From an uncultured Methanobrevibacter sp. (GTDB lineage Archaea; Methanobacteriota; Methanobacteria; Methanobacteriales; Methanobacteriaceae), in NCBI GenBank assembly GCA_947628455.1, contig CANQZY010000001.1, forward strand, positions 84,613 to 148,612: a stretch of DNA of 64,000 bases, given 5' to 3'. Below the pieces are notes generated by a model, which did not search any database, had not been told where the DNA came from, and saw only the letters and a list, made by a program, of their open reading frames with translations. This document shows positions 1 to 8,088 of this stretch, piece after piece (positions within the stretch are counted from its first letter, which is position 1; each line of letters starts with the position of its first letter). The position numbers and the translations under genes were made by a program.

Positions 1-220
1 CTATGATCAGGAAAACTTTGAAGAAATATTTGAGTATATGGGAAAAAGAAAAACACATTTAGCTCAAAAAATTGAAGAGTTGATTCAAATTGTACAAGAA
101 GAATTTAAAAAAGATAAAATTTATGAAGAAAAAATAAAAAAATTAGAAATTGAGAATGAGGAATTAAAAAATAAATCAAATAATAATTCATTTTTAAATA
201 AATTAAAAATATTTAAATGA
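1..220 (+). CDS. C-terminal end of an unknown coiled-coil protein (5' truncated)
   Basis: The reading frame is open from the left edge, so this is the last 72 residues of a longer protein; the internal ATG at 38 is unlikely to be the true start. The visible part is rich in Lys and Glu with heptad-like hydrophobic spacing (for example LEIENEELKNK), which suggests a coiled coil, and ends in a short basic tail (NKLKIFK). I do not recognise the family, and nothing in this fragment identifies a catalytic domain. Confidence 0.6.
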   Translation, partial: YDQENFEEIFEYMGKRKTHLAQKIEELIQIVQEEFKKDKIYEEKIKKLEIENEELKNKSNNNSFLNKLKIFK

Positions 221-259
221 AAAAATATTATAATATATAACTTATATGGAGCGATTTTG

Positions 260-349
260 ATGAATAAAATGCAAATAGCTGCGCTTTTTATTATTTTAAT
301 TATGGCTTTAAGTGGAGTAGCAGCGTTTATATTATTAGTAGTAGGATAA
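260..349 (+). CDS. Possible 29-residue single-pass membrane protein
   Basis: A short frame starts with ATG at 260, eight bases after GGAG (248-251). It encodes MNKMQ followed by a continuous hydrophobic stretch rich in Ile, Leu, Val and Ala, ending VVG. Such a peptide would be almost entirely one membrane helix. It lies about 100 bp upstream of ribH on the same strand. The ribosome binding site and clean hydrophobic composition are the only support; I recognise no family. The last bases of the frame lie in a 25-bp sequence repeated at 391-415, so the 3' end may have been rearranged. Confidence 0.4.
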   Translation: MNKMQIAALFIILIMALSGVAAFILLVVG

Positions 350-351
350 AA
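327..351. repeat. 25-bp direct repeat, copy 1
   Basis: TTATATTATTAGTAGTAGGA followed by TAAAA occurs here and again, identically, at 391-415. This copy covers the stop codon of the small membrane ORF. The start-to-start distance is 64 bp. Confidence 0.8.
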
Positions 352-360
352 ATTAGGTTC

Positions 361-390
361 GCAGTTCATTGTGAATCCAGTGAGTACTGC
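361..390 (+). other. Hairpin in the ribH leader
   Basis: GCAGT (361-365) pairs with ACTGC (386-390), and TCATT (366-370) pairs with AGTGA (379-383) with one G-U pair. A two-base bulge (384-385) lies on the right side and the loop is GTGAATCC. The stem is clearly more GC-rich than the surrounding spacer. It sits between the two 25-bp direct repeats and ends about 60 bp before the ribH start codon. It could act in the RNA leader or be a processing or termination signal for the small upstream ORF; no known riboswitch class is recognised. Confidence 0.4.
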
Positions 391-415
391 TTATATTATT
401 AGTAGTAGGATAAAA
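391..415. repeat. 25-bp direct repeat, copy 2
   Basis: This is identical to 327-351 and begins immediately after the hairpin at 361-390. In this copy the sequence is not preceded by an open frame, because an in-frame TGA lies just upstream. Confidence 0.8.
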
Positions 416-453
416 TTAAAATATTTAAATGCATTTAGTTGGGGATTTAGAAT

Positions 454-870
454 ATGGTAAAATATAAAATTGGGGCTGTTGTAGCAGAATTTAATTATGA
501 TATAACACAAATGATGTTAGGGCTTGCAAAAGAAGAAGCAAAATTTCATGATTGTGAAATAACTAAGGTTGTAACTGTGCCGGGAGTTTTTGATATGGCT
601 TTAATTATTAAAAAACTTCTTGAAAAGGATGATATTGATGCAATTGTGGCAATTGGAGCTGTGATTGAAGGTGCGACAGATCATGATCAAATAGTAGCAC
701 AACATGCGTCTCGTAAAATTGCAGATTTATCTTTAGAATTTGAAAAACCTGTCACATTGGGTATAAGTGGACCAGGTATGACTAGATTAGATGCTCATCG
801 TCGTGTAGATATGGGTAAAAAAGCTGTTAATGCTGCTATTAAAATGTGTGATAGATTAAATGAAATTTAG
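454..870 (+). CDS. ribH: 6,7-dimethyl-8-ribityllumazine synthase
   Basis: This enzyme condenses 3,4-dihydroxy-2-butanone 4-phosphate with 5-amino-6-ribitylaminouracil to make lumazine, the penultimate step of riboflavin synthesis. The 138-residue length is typical of archaeal RibH. Family signatures are the N-terminal substrate strand (AEFNYDIT), VPGVFDMAL near residue 45, AIVAIGAVIEGATDHD near residues 64-79 and the C-terminal A-HR-DMG-KA segment. The substrate-making enzyme RibB (33411) and riboflavin kinase RibK (32769) are elsewhere in this window. It is followed after 8 bp by mmp11 on the same strand. Confidence 0.95.
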   Translation: MVKYKIGAVVAEFNYDITQMMLGLAKEEAKFHDCEITKVVTVPGVFDMALIIKKLLEKDDIDAIVAIGAVIEGATDHDQIVAQHASRKIADLSLEFEKPVTLGISGPGMTRLDAHRRVDMGKKAVNAAIKMCDRLNEI

Positions 871-878
871 ATGATTAA

Positions 879-1826
879 ATGGAGATTTTAAAACCTAAAC
901 AATTAAAAGAAAAATTCAATGATCCATGGATCGCCCCTTATGAAAAAGTTCTTACAATGGTGGATAAAGATAAAGTAGAAATTGTAGAATTTCATCCATG
1001 CGTTTCAGGTTCTCATTGGCTTTTAAATCAATATAAAAATAATAGTGATCTTATTGATAGTGCATATAGAGATGGGAATAAACATGTTTATTCTTGTCAT
1101 GTGGGAAGTGCTCCAATTGATTTGAAAGCTAGTTTTAATGCGGCTGGTATTGATGAGATTAAAGTTGAAAATGAGGAAGTTAAAGTAACTCATTCTGGTC
1201 TTGCAGGTGCAGGTGTTGGTGCTGGAATGTGTAGGGGAATGGGTGCAGGTGTTAAATATATTGAGTTATTGGAAGTTGGAGGTGGTTCAAAATCTGGTAG
1301 GGCTACTATTGTAACACCAAAAATGAAAAAGATAGTTATTGGTATTGATGATACAGATACTAAAAACTCTGGCGCTACATGGACAATGGCCAATAATTTA
1401 GGTATTGAACTTGAAAAAGAAGGATTTGAATATTTAGATCATACTATTATTCAGTTATACCCTCATAATCCTTATAAAACTCAAAATTGTGTTTCTATAG
1501 CTTTGACTTTCGCTGTTGAAAGTGAAAAAAAAGAAAAATTAATTAATAAAACTATAGAAATTCTTAAAAGAGACACATTATCTGATAAAACAGCGATTGC
1601 TATTTTAGAAGGTCTTGAAATTCCTGAAAAATTAAGACAATATTCTATTGATACTAAATCTAAAATGATGGACTTGGAAACAGCAGAAAAAGTAGCTAAA
1701 GATCTAAATATTCCTTTAATAGCAATTACTGGTGATCAAGGTAAAATAGGTGCTCTTGCGGCTCTTGGACTTTATAATGATGTTGAAGAGGCTGTGAAAA
1801 TTTATAATAAAGATATAATAGAATAA
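879..1826 (+). CDS. mmp11: Methanogenesis marker protein 11 (TiaS-like domain)
   Basis: This matches the methanogenesis marker 11 family, found in essentially all methanogens but without an assigned function. An N-terminal domain of about 150 residues contains a conserved HPCVSGSHW segment and a glycine-rich stretch (LAGAGVGAGMCRGMGAGV). From about residue 155 a second domain begins with IGIDDTDTKNSG, the signature of tRNA-Ile2 agmatinylcytidine synthetase (TiaS)-related proteins. The 315-residue length is normal. It is probably co-transcribed with ribH, whose stop codon lies 8 bp upstream, with a GATGAT-type ribosome binding site. The family assignment is firm; the biochemical role is unknown. 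Confidence 0.88.
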   Translation: MEILKPKQLKEKFNDPWIAPYEKVLTMVDKDKVEIVEFHPCVSGSHWLLNQYKNNSDLIDSAYRDGNKHVYSCHVGSAPIDLKASFNAAGIDEIKVENEEVKVTHSGLAGAGVGAGMCRGMGAGVKYIELLEVGGGSKSGRATIVTPKMKKIVIGIDDTDTKNSGATWTMANNLGIELEKEGFEYLDHTIIQLYPHNPYKTQNCVSIALTFAVESEKKEKLINKTIEILKRDTLSDKTAIAILEGLEIPEKLRQYSIDTKSKMMDLETAEKVAKDLNIPLIAITGDQGKIGALAALGLYNDVEEAVKIYNKDIIE

Positions 1827-1845
1827 ATTCTATATCTATTTTTTT

Positions 1846-3561
1846 TTATTTTACAGAATTAATTTGTAAGAAATGGCCTTGTTGGCTATTTAAAAATTGT
1901 TGAATTGAAGTTATATTATCATCTGTAATATTAATTGTTATCTTATGATTATCATAATTAAATATATAGCTATTTTTTGAGAATGATCCGTTTGTGTAAT
2001 TTAATGTGCCTATGGTATCTTTATTAAATTTAATAGCATATGTATTATTTTCAATAAATATTCCTGTAATAGATCCAAATGATTGATTATCGATAGTTAT
2101 GTCCAATTTATAGCTTTCATGACGTGGTGATATAATATATGAATCAGATAATGTGTAGTTATCAGTTGTTGAGATATTATGAATAGCTACGTTTCCTTCA
2201 AATATTTGTGTGAGTCTACTATTTTGAATTATATCGCCATCACTTAATTGTAGTACTTGTTTTACCTCAGCTGGAAGTCTTAATATATACACTTCATCTA
2301 ATGTTGTTTGATTTATCTCATATGGTCTATTATCTATGATTAATCTGTCGCCATAATCAAGACCTAAACTATCAAGTGCATCCCTTGGTATTCTTAATAT
2401 ATTAGACTCATTGTTAAATGAACTATCTACTGAGTATGGTCCTCTTACAGAAATTGCATCACTACTATCTTCAGAAAATAATATTAAATTTCTTGATGTA
2501 GGCTCAATAGAAATCGAACCATTATCAAATGTAGCTGCTCCAATAAATGTTGAAATCATTAAAATTAAAACAATAGCTGAAATTAAAACGGGAAAATGAA
2601 TTTTGATAAATGATTTTAATAAATTACCTTTAGGAATCCTTTTAAACATTGCAATAGATTTTACAATAACCTTAATTAAATAATAAATGGTCATGACTAT
2701 TCCAATTATAACAATTATAACACCGATTTCTAATGGGAAAAATTTAACAAAGAAGATTGTAAATAATCCGAGAATAATTAATGAAAGACCCACAATTGTC
2801 ATTCGAATAAAGTAACCAATATCATCAATTAATACTATTCTTCCATAATTATTAGCTCTATTTATAATTGTTCTTACAACCTCATTAGCCATTAAATGTA
2901 AATCTTCTAATGGTGACATGTCATGTTTGATATTACCTATATCTATTTCTTGAATTGTTATTCCTTGTACATCTGCATCTAACACAATTCCAACATCTAC
3001 TCCATAATCTGGTTCAAAATTTATTTTTTTAAGTGCGCTTTTTTTAGCTGCAAATTGACCGCTTAAAGGTTGTTCAAATGAAATTTCTGGAAAAAAGAAA
3101 TTTAAAAGTGGTTTTGCAGTAAGTTCTGTTACGCGTCCTTTTTCACGGGCGAATTTTGTTTTTGTGATTTCTGTTTTACCTTCTAAGATAGGTCTTATTA
3201 TAGCATCAACTTTTTTTTCTGTTAAATTTTGAATATCTGCATCAATAAATGCTAGTATATCGGCATCTGTATATTTATAACCTGTTTTAATTGCTTCTCC
3301 TTTACCTTTATTTTTAGAATGAGTTAATAGAGTAACTTTAGTTTTTTTAACTTCTTCAGCTGTGTTATCTGTTGATCCATCATCAACTACAATAATTTCA
3401 TCAACATAATCTAATTTTTTAATAACTTCAATAACAGTTGATACATTTTCTTCTTCATTAAAAGCAGGAATGATAATAGCTATTTTTTCATGTTCATTAT
3501 TATTTTTTGTTGTATTAAATGAAGTCAATAAAAAAGTTAATAATACTATTAACCAAGACAA
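1846..3561 (-). CDS. Membrane GT2 glycosyltransferase with a large outer domain
   Basis: This is a 571-residue protein. A short N-terminal hydrophobic segment is followed by a family 2 glycosyltransferase domain (about residues 25-240) with IIIPAFNEEENV, VVDDGSTDNT and the metal-binding FIDADIQN. Three further membrane segments follow (about residues 255-340). The last 230 residues are probably outside the cell: they carry many N-glycosylation sequons (NQT, NES, NIS, NYT, NGS). Two motifs there resemble the SpoVT/AbrB swapped hairpin: LRIPRDALDSLGLDYGDRL (about 388-407) and LRLPAEVKQVLQLSDGDII (about 425-445). The start is TTG, five bases after GGTG (3567-3570). The sugar donor and acceptor are unknown; a surface glycan role is inferred from neighbouring genes. 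Confidence 0.8.
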   Translation of the reverse strand: MSWLIVLLTFLLTSFNTTKNNNEHEKIAIIIPAFNEEENVSTVIEVIKKLDYVDEIIVVDDGSTDNTAEEVKKTKVTLLTHSKNKGKGEAIKTGYKYTDADILAFIDADIQNLTEKKVDAIIRPILEGKTEITKTKFAREKGRVTELTAKPLLNFFFPEISFEQPLSGQFAAKKSALKKINFEPDYGVDVGIVLDADVQGITIQEIDIGNIKHDMSPLEDLHLMANEVVRTIINRANNYGRIVLIDDIGYFIRMTIVGLSLIILGLFTIFFVKFFPLEIGVIIVIIGIVMTIYYLIKVIVKSIAMFKRIPKGNLLKSFIKIHFPVLISAIVLILMISTFIGAATFDNGSISIEPTSRNLILFSEDSSDAISVRGPYSVDSSFNNESNILRIPRDALDSLGLDYGDRLIIDNRPYEINQTTLDEVYILRLPAEVKQVLQLSDGDIIQNSRLTQIFEGNVAIHNISTTDNYTLSDSYIISPRHESYKLDITIDNQSFGSITGIFIENNTYAIKFNKDTIGTLNYTNGSFSKNSYIFNYDNHKITINITDDNITSIQQFLNSQQGHFLQINSVK

Positions 3562-3795
3562 AAATTCACCTTCATAAATATAATTTATATAGGTTTAAAT
3601 TTGTTAATTAAATAGTATAAATGTTTTTACAGAATTATAAAGAAAAAAAATAAAGGTAATATAATTTATCTATTTAATAAATTATTTTAAATTAAAATCT
3701 TAAATATTTTATTTAATAATAATATTTTTACTATTAAAAAAATAAAATAAGATATAATAAAAAGAGTCTGATTTAAGAAATTATTATGATTTTAT

Positions 3796-5307
3796 ATGAA
3801 TATTAAAGTGGCTATATTAAATAAGAAAAAGTATTTATTGGTATATATTGTGCTTTTAATCTTTTTTACACTTTGGTTTTTAGTTCCAAATAAATTTGAA
3901 AATATAACACTTGCATCATTATTATTTATTTTATTATTAGTAATTGGAGTAGTTTCGATTTGTTATTTTAATATTAATAATCAAAATTTACATAAATTAT
4001 CTTTTATAATAATATTGTCCTTTGGAATAATTTCACTATTTTTATCTCCTATAAATGATATTTCAGATGAAGGAGAGCATACTATAAGATCATATATATT
4101 ATCTGAAGGTAATTTACAGCCAGATTATGTTATAATTCCCAATACAGAGTATAATGGTTATGAAGCTATTAATTCAGTTGTTGATTTAGCCAATTCAAGA
4201 GGAATTAATGTTTTTAATACAGGAATTGATGATTCAAAAATTGATTATGGAAATAACTATTTTAACTCGGCTTTTGCCCAAAATCCATTTTATGCTTATA
4301 TTGCACAAGCTATTGGAATGGAAATAGCAAAATTATTAGATTTAAATAGCATATGGCTTTTATGGCTTGCGAGATTTTGTAATATTCTACTTTATAGTTG
4401 TGTAATAGCTATATCAATTAAAAAAGTTCCCATATTCAAATTTCCATTATTAATTATCAGTATATTCCCATTAGCTATTTATCAAGCTGCATCTACAAGT
4501 GCAGATTGTTTTTTTAATGCATTTGCTATTTTAGCTATCGCATACTTTTTTATTTTATATAAATCAAATAAAATAAAATATTTAGATTTAGGTATTTTTT
4601 ATGGAAGTATTATTTTATGCGGTCTTTTAAAGCCCCCTTATTTAGCATTAGCTTTTTTAATATTTATAGTCCCAACCGCTAATTTCAAAGACCATCAACA
4701 ACATATTATTTCAAAATTAGCCATTTTAGCTGTTTTACTTACAGGTGTGAGTTGGTGTAGTTATTCAACAACACAAATTCAAAATTCATGGAGAATCGAT
4801 TATTTTTTAGCTAAACATGTTAATGGATCACAACAACTAGATTTTATGCTCTCAAATCCATCATTTGATATATGGTATTTCTTTAATACATTTTTAAATT
4901 TACCAACAATAACTTATAGATTGTTTAATTTTTCAAATGGTCCCAATTCATATTATTCTAGTTTACTTACTTACTTATATTCAATATTTTTCATACTTTT
5001 TTCTTTATTATATCCTTTAAAAGAAAAAATCAGATTTTTAAACAAACTTAAAGCTTTTATTATTTTAGTTATAATTTATGTGGGACTTTTTTTCGTTCAA
5101 TATTTAACATGGGTTCCTGTAGGATCACATATTATTGTAAGTGGCGTAATGGGAAGATATTTCATTCCTTTATTAATCTTTTTACCATTTATTTTTAATT
5201 TAAATCTCAATAAAATTAATAAAAATAAATTCCAGATATTAAGTATAACATTGGCTATTATTTTTATAGCTGCCGTTATGATGTTAACCTTAAGTTTAAA
5301 TTATTAG
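3796..5307 (+). CDS. DUF2142-family polytopic membrane protein
   Basis: A 503-residue protein with roughly ten or more hydrophobic segments. After two N-terminal helices, an outer loop carries SPINDISDEGEHTIRSYIL, which matches the DUF2142 signature (acidic pair, then E/H and R in the first large loop), as in GT-C-like glycosyltransferases. Family members are often found in O-antigen or teichoic-acid-like clusters. Here it lies between two GT2 glycosyltransferases and upstream of a GtrA protein, so a role in lipid-linked sugar transfer at the outer face of the membrane is plausible. No ribosome binding site is obvious upstream. Confidence 0.7.
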   Translation: MNIKVAILNKKKYLLVYIVLLIFFTLWFLVPNKFENITLASLLFILLLVIGVVSICYFNINNQNLHKLSFIIILSFGIISLFLSPINDISDEGEHTIRSYILSEGNLQPDYVIIPNTEYNGYEAINSVVDLANSRGINVFNTGIDDSKIDYGNNYFNSAFAQNPFYAYIAQAIGMEIAKLLDLNSIWLLWLARFCNILLYSCVIAISIKKVPIFKFPLLIISIFPLAIYQAASTSADCFFNAFAILAIAYFFILYKSNKIKYLDLGIFYGSIILCGLLKPPYLALAFLIFIVPTANFKDHQQHIISKLAILAVLLTGVSWCSYSTTQIQNSWRIDYFLAKHVNGSQQLDFMLSNPSFDIWYFFNTFLNLPTITYRLFNFSNGPNSYYSSLLTYLYSIFFILFSLLYPLKEKIRFLNKLKAFIILVIIYVGLFFVQYLTWVPVGSHIIVSGVMGRYFIPLLIFLPFIFNLNLNKINKNKFQILSITLAIIFIAAVMMLTLSLNY

Positions 5308-5346
5308 AGATATAATATCTCCTAATATAATCCTTATTATTAATTA

Positions 5347-6273
5347 TTAATCTTTTTTATTTAATCTTAAAGTTGTTAAATAATTTTCAAATTGTTGATA
5401 GTGTTGTTTGTTTAATATATGTAAAATAACACCAGTAAAAAAGATTATTATAGCAATAATAGCTATTCCCACAACCATTATTAATGTAGGGATTTTATCA
5501 ACATACCCTGTCTCTAGATAATTAAAAAACACAGGTGTGAAATAAATTAAAGCTATTATAAGTAGTATTAATGTTAAAAGTGAGAAATAAAAAAGAGGTT
5601 TGGTGTCTCTAAAAAATGCGAATAAAACCTTAATTACTTTTATCCCATCTCTATATGTATTAAGTTTTGGTTCACTTCCTTCTATTCTATCTTTGTATTT
5701 TATAGGCACTTCTTTTATTAAAAAATTATGTGTAAGTGCAAATATACTCATTTCTGTTTCGATTTCAAATTCTTTAGATGAAATAGGGAATGATTTTGCA
5801 AATTCATAACTAAATCCTCTCATTCCTGTTAAAATATCTGATAGATTACTTTTAAAAACAGTGTTTATAAACTTTCTAACAAACCTATTCCCTATATTAT
5901 GAAATGGTCTTTTATTTTCTTCAAAATAGGTACATGATAATCTATCCCCAATCACCATATCTGCTTTGCCAGATAAAATTAGTTTTTCTATTTCAGGAGC
6001 TGCTTCTGCAGGATATGTATCATCTCCATCTATCATTATGTAACAATCAGCATTAATGTCTCTAAACATTGACCTGACTACGTTTCCTTTACCTTGTCTG
6101 TATTCTCTTTTAACAATTGCTCCTGCATTTTTAGCTATTTGATATGTATTATCTTGCGAGTTATTATCATATACATAAATATCTGCATTAGGCATTAATT
6201 TTTGATAATCTTTTATAACTTTTTCAATTGTAAATTCCTCGTTAAAACAAGGTATGAGAATAACTGTTCTCAT
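5347..6273 (-). CDS. DPM1-like GT2 glycosyltransferase with two C-terminal membrane helices
   Basis: A 308-residue protein related to dolichyl-phosphate sugar synthases. The catalytic domain (about 1-220) shows ILIPCFNEEFTI, YVYDNNSQDNT, MIDGDDTYPAEAAP (metal-binding DGD) and DMVIGDRLS. Two membrane helices follow (about 228-250 and 265-288). These enzymes move a sugar from a nucleotide donor to polyprenyl phosphate on the inner membrane face. The start codon overlaps the stop codon of a 49-residue gene by an ATGA junction, so the two are translationally coupled. The GtrA protein encoded nearby (6541) is a typical flippase partner for such lipid-linked sugars. Confidence 0.85.
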   Translation of the reverse strand: MRTVILIPCFNEEFTIEKVIKDYQKLMPNADIYVYDNNSQDNTYQIAKNAGAIVKREYRQGKGNVVRSMFRDINADCYIMIDGDDTYPAEAAPEIEKLILSGKADMVIGDRLSCTYFEENKRPFHNIGNRFVRKFINTVFKSNLSDILTGMRGFSYEFAKSFPISSKEFEIETEMSIFALTHNFLIKEVPIKYKDRIEGSEPKLNTYRDGIKVIKVLFAFFRDTKPLFYFSLLTLILLIIALIYFTPVFFNYLETGYVDKIPTLIMVVGIAIIAIIIFFTGVILHILNKQHYQQFENYLTTLRLNKKD

Positions 6274-6419
6274 TCTTCCCCATCTTTAAATCCAAGATCT
6301 TTTTTTTGTAATCTTGCTATATTATCTGCTAGTGCAGAATGTTTATCAGCTGTTTTTTTCTTTAAATGATAAGCCCATTTTCCTTTTTTAAATGAAGATT
6401 TTTTATTTTTCATATTCAT
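6270..6419 (-). CDS. Small basic protein coupled to the DPM1-like glycosyltransferase
   Basis: An unbroken 49-codon frame starts at ATG 6419 (a second ATG lies at 6413) and ends with a TGA overlapping the ATG of the downstream glycosyltransferase. The product is strongly basic at its N-terminus (KNKKSSFKKGKWAYHLKKK) and becomes acidic at the end (FKDGEE), with no membrane helix. There is no strong Shine-Dalgarno sequence. I do not recognise the family. The ATGA coupling is the best evidence that it is real and acts with the transferase, perhaps as an accessory factor. Confidence 0.55.
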   Translation of the reverse strand: MNMKNKKSSFKKGKWAYHLKKKTADKHSALADNIARLQKKDLGFKDGEE

Positions 6420-6540
6420 TTCACAATAAAATTTTATCGATGAATATATATAGTTATTTCTATTATATGATAATTTTTATATAATTTTTTATAAAATTAA
6501 TACTTAATTAATAAATTAAATTTTTAGCTGGATATAAAAA

Positions 6541-6966
6541 ATGAAAGATAATTTTATATATATATTATTTAAAAAAAGAACAGATAATCCTTTTCTTCAG
6601 TTTTTTAGATATATATTTGTTGGTGGAACATCATTTATCATAGACTTTTGCATTTATCTATTATTGATCAATTTTATAAATTTAAATTATTTGATATCTG
6701 CAGCTATTGCCTTTTTTATATCTGTTCTTGTTAATTACTATCTCAGTACATCATGGGTTTTTAATCAAGACCATATTGAAAATAGATTAATAGAATTTAA
6801 TCTTTTTATATTAATTAGCTTAATAGGTCTTGTTTTTACAGAAATTTTATTATATCTCTTTGTTGATATTTTTAATATAAACTATATTTGGTCTAAATTA
6901 ATTGCTTCGATTATAGTTCTTTTCTGGAATTTTTCTGCTCGTCGTATTATGTTTTATGGTAAATAA
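6541..6966 (+). CDS. GtrA-family membrane protein
   Basis: A 141-residue protein with four predicted membrane helices. The GtrA signature is clear: QFFRYIFVGGTSFIIDF near the N-terminus, then VNYYLSTSWVF after the second helix and NFSARRIMFY at the C-terminus. GtrA proteins help move lipid-linked sugars across the membrane or anchor glycosyltransferases. It is transcribed away from the DPM1-like glycosyltransferase, and the two likely form a functional pair for surface polysaccharide decoration. Confidence 0.88.
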   Translation: MKDNFIYILFKKRTDNPFLQFFRYIFVGGTSFIIDFCIYLLLINFINLNYLISAAIAFFISVLVNYYLSTSWVFNQDHIENRLIEFNLFILISLIGLVFTEILLYLFVDIFNINYIWSKLIASIIVLFWNFSARRIMFYGK

Positions 6967-7061
6967 AAATTAAAAATTTCTTTTTGAGTAATTTAAAAGA
7001 AAAATCCATATATATTAGTTTAAACTAATGGTAAGTATTTATTAAATAAGGTAATGTTAAT

Positions 7062-8078
7062 ATGATTCCAAAAGTTATGGTTATATTAGGAAGTGGGTCT
7101 GATATTGAAATAGCTAAAAAGACTACAAATATGTTAGAGAAGTTAGAAATTCCTTATAGTTTAAAAATAGCTTCAGCGCATAGAACTTATGACTTAGTAA
7201 GAGAACTTGTTCAAAAAGGTACAAATGAAGGTATAAAAGTATTTATTGGAATTGCGGGTCTTGCTGCTCATTTACCTGGAGTAATAGCTGCTTATACTTC
7301 CAAACCTGTTATAGGTGTTCCTGTATCCGTTAATTTAGATGGTTTAGATTCTCTTTATTCAGAAGTTCAAATGCCTTATCCATACCCCATAGCTACAGTA
7401 GGTGTAAACAGGGGAGAAAACGCAGCTATTCTTACTGGTCAAATTATTGCTCTTAATGATTCTAAAGTTGCTGAAAATATTTTTAAATTACGAGAAGAAT
7501 ATGAGAAAAAGGTTATTGAATCTAATGAAAAGATTATTCAAAAAATAGAAAATAAATATATTAATAATGATTTTTTAAGAGTTAAAAATCTTAAAATTGA
7601 AAATGAACCTGTAAAAGAATATCCTGAATTTAATTATGATAATAAAGTTTCCATTATAGCCAGTAATTATATGGATTTAGTAGTAGCTAAAAAAACTGCC
7701 GTAGTATTAGATAGGCTTCAAATAAATCATGATTTACAAATAATTTGTCCTATTAGACAACCTAAAAAATTTCGTAATTATGTTCTTGGAATGAAAAATA
7801 CTGAAATATTTATTGGAATAAGTTCTAAATCCGCAGTCGTAACAGGAGTTTTAACAAGTCTAACAAGTAAACCTGTTATAGGAGTTCCTTGTAAAGATGA
7901 GTTTGGATATGATTCTCTTTTAAGCATGGTAAATATGCCTCCAGGATTTCCTGTAGGTACTTTAGGGATAAATAATGGAAGAAATGCTGGAATACTTGCA
8001 GGTCAAATGTTATCTAATGATGATTCCAAAGTACAAAACAATTTAGAAAAAATTAGAAATAAAAAAATCAATATATAA
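7062..8078 (+). CDS. purE: PurE with a degenerate second domain
   Basis: The enzyme converts N5-carboxyaminoimidazole ribonucleotide or AIR to CAIR in purine synthesis. The 338 residues form a tandem duplication. The first copy (about 1-165) keeps the catalytic signatures GSGSD (residues 11-15), SAHRT (about 43-47) and GLAAHLPGV. The second copy (about 200-335) aligns throughout (KPVIGVPCKDEFGYDSLLSM against KPVIGVPVSVNLDGLDSLYS) but has ASNYMD for GSGSD and PIRQPKK for SAHRT, so it is probably inactive and structural. A two-domain PurE is known from this order of methanogens. A ubiD-type gene follows after 10 bp. Confidence 0.93.
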   Translation: MIPKVMVILGSGSDIEIAKKTTNMLEKLEIPYSLKIASAHRTYDLVRELVQKGTNEGIKVFIGIAGLAAHLPGVIAAYTSKPVIGVPVSVNLDGLDSLYSEVQMPYPYPIATVGVNRGENAAILTGQIIALNDSKVAENIFKLREEYEKKVIESNEKIIQKIENKYINNDFLRVKNLKIENEPVKEYPEFNYDNKVSIIASNYMDLVVAKKTAVVLDRLQINHDLQIICPIRQPKKFRNYVLGMKNTEIFIGISSKSAVVTGVLTSLTSKPVIGVPCKDEFGYDSLLSMVNMPPGFPVGTLGINNGRNAGILAGQMLSNDDSKVQNNLEKIRNKKINI

Positions 8079-8088
8079 GTGATTATTC

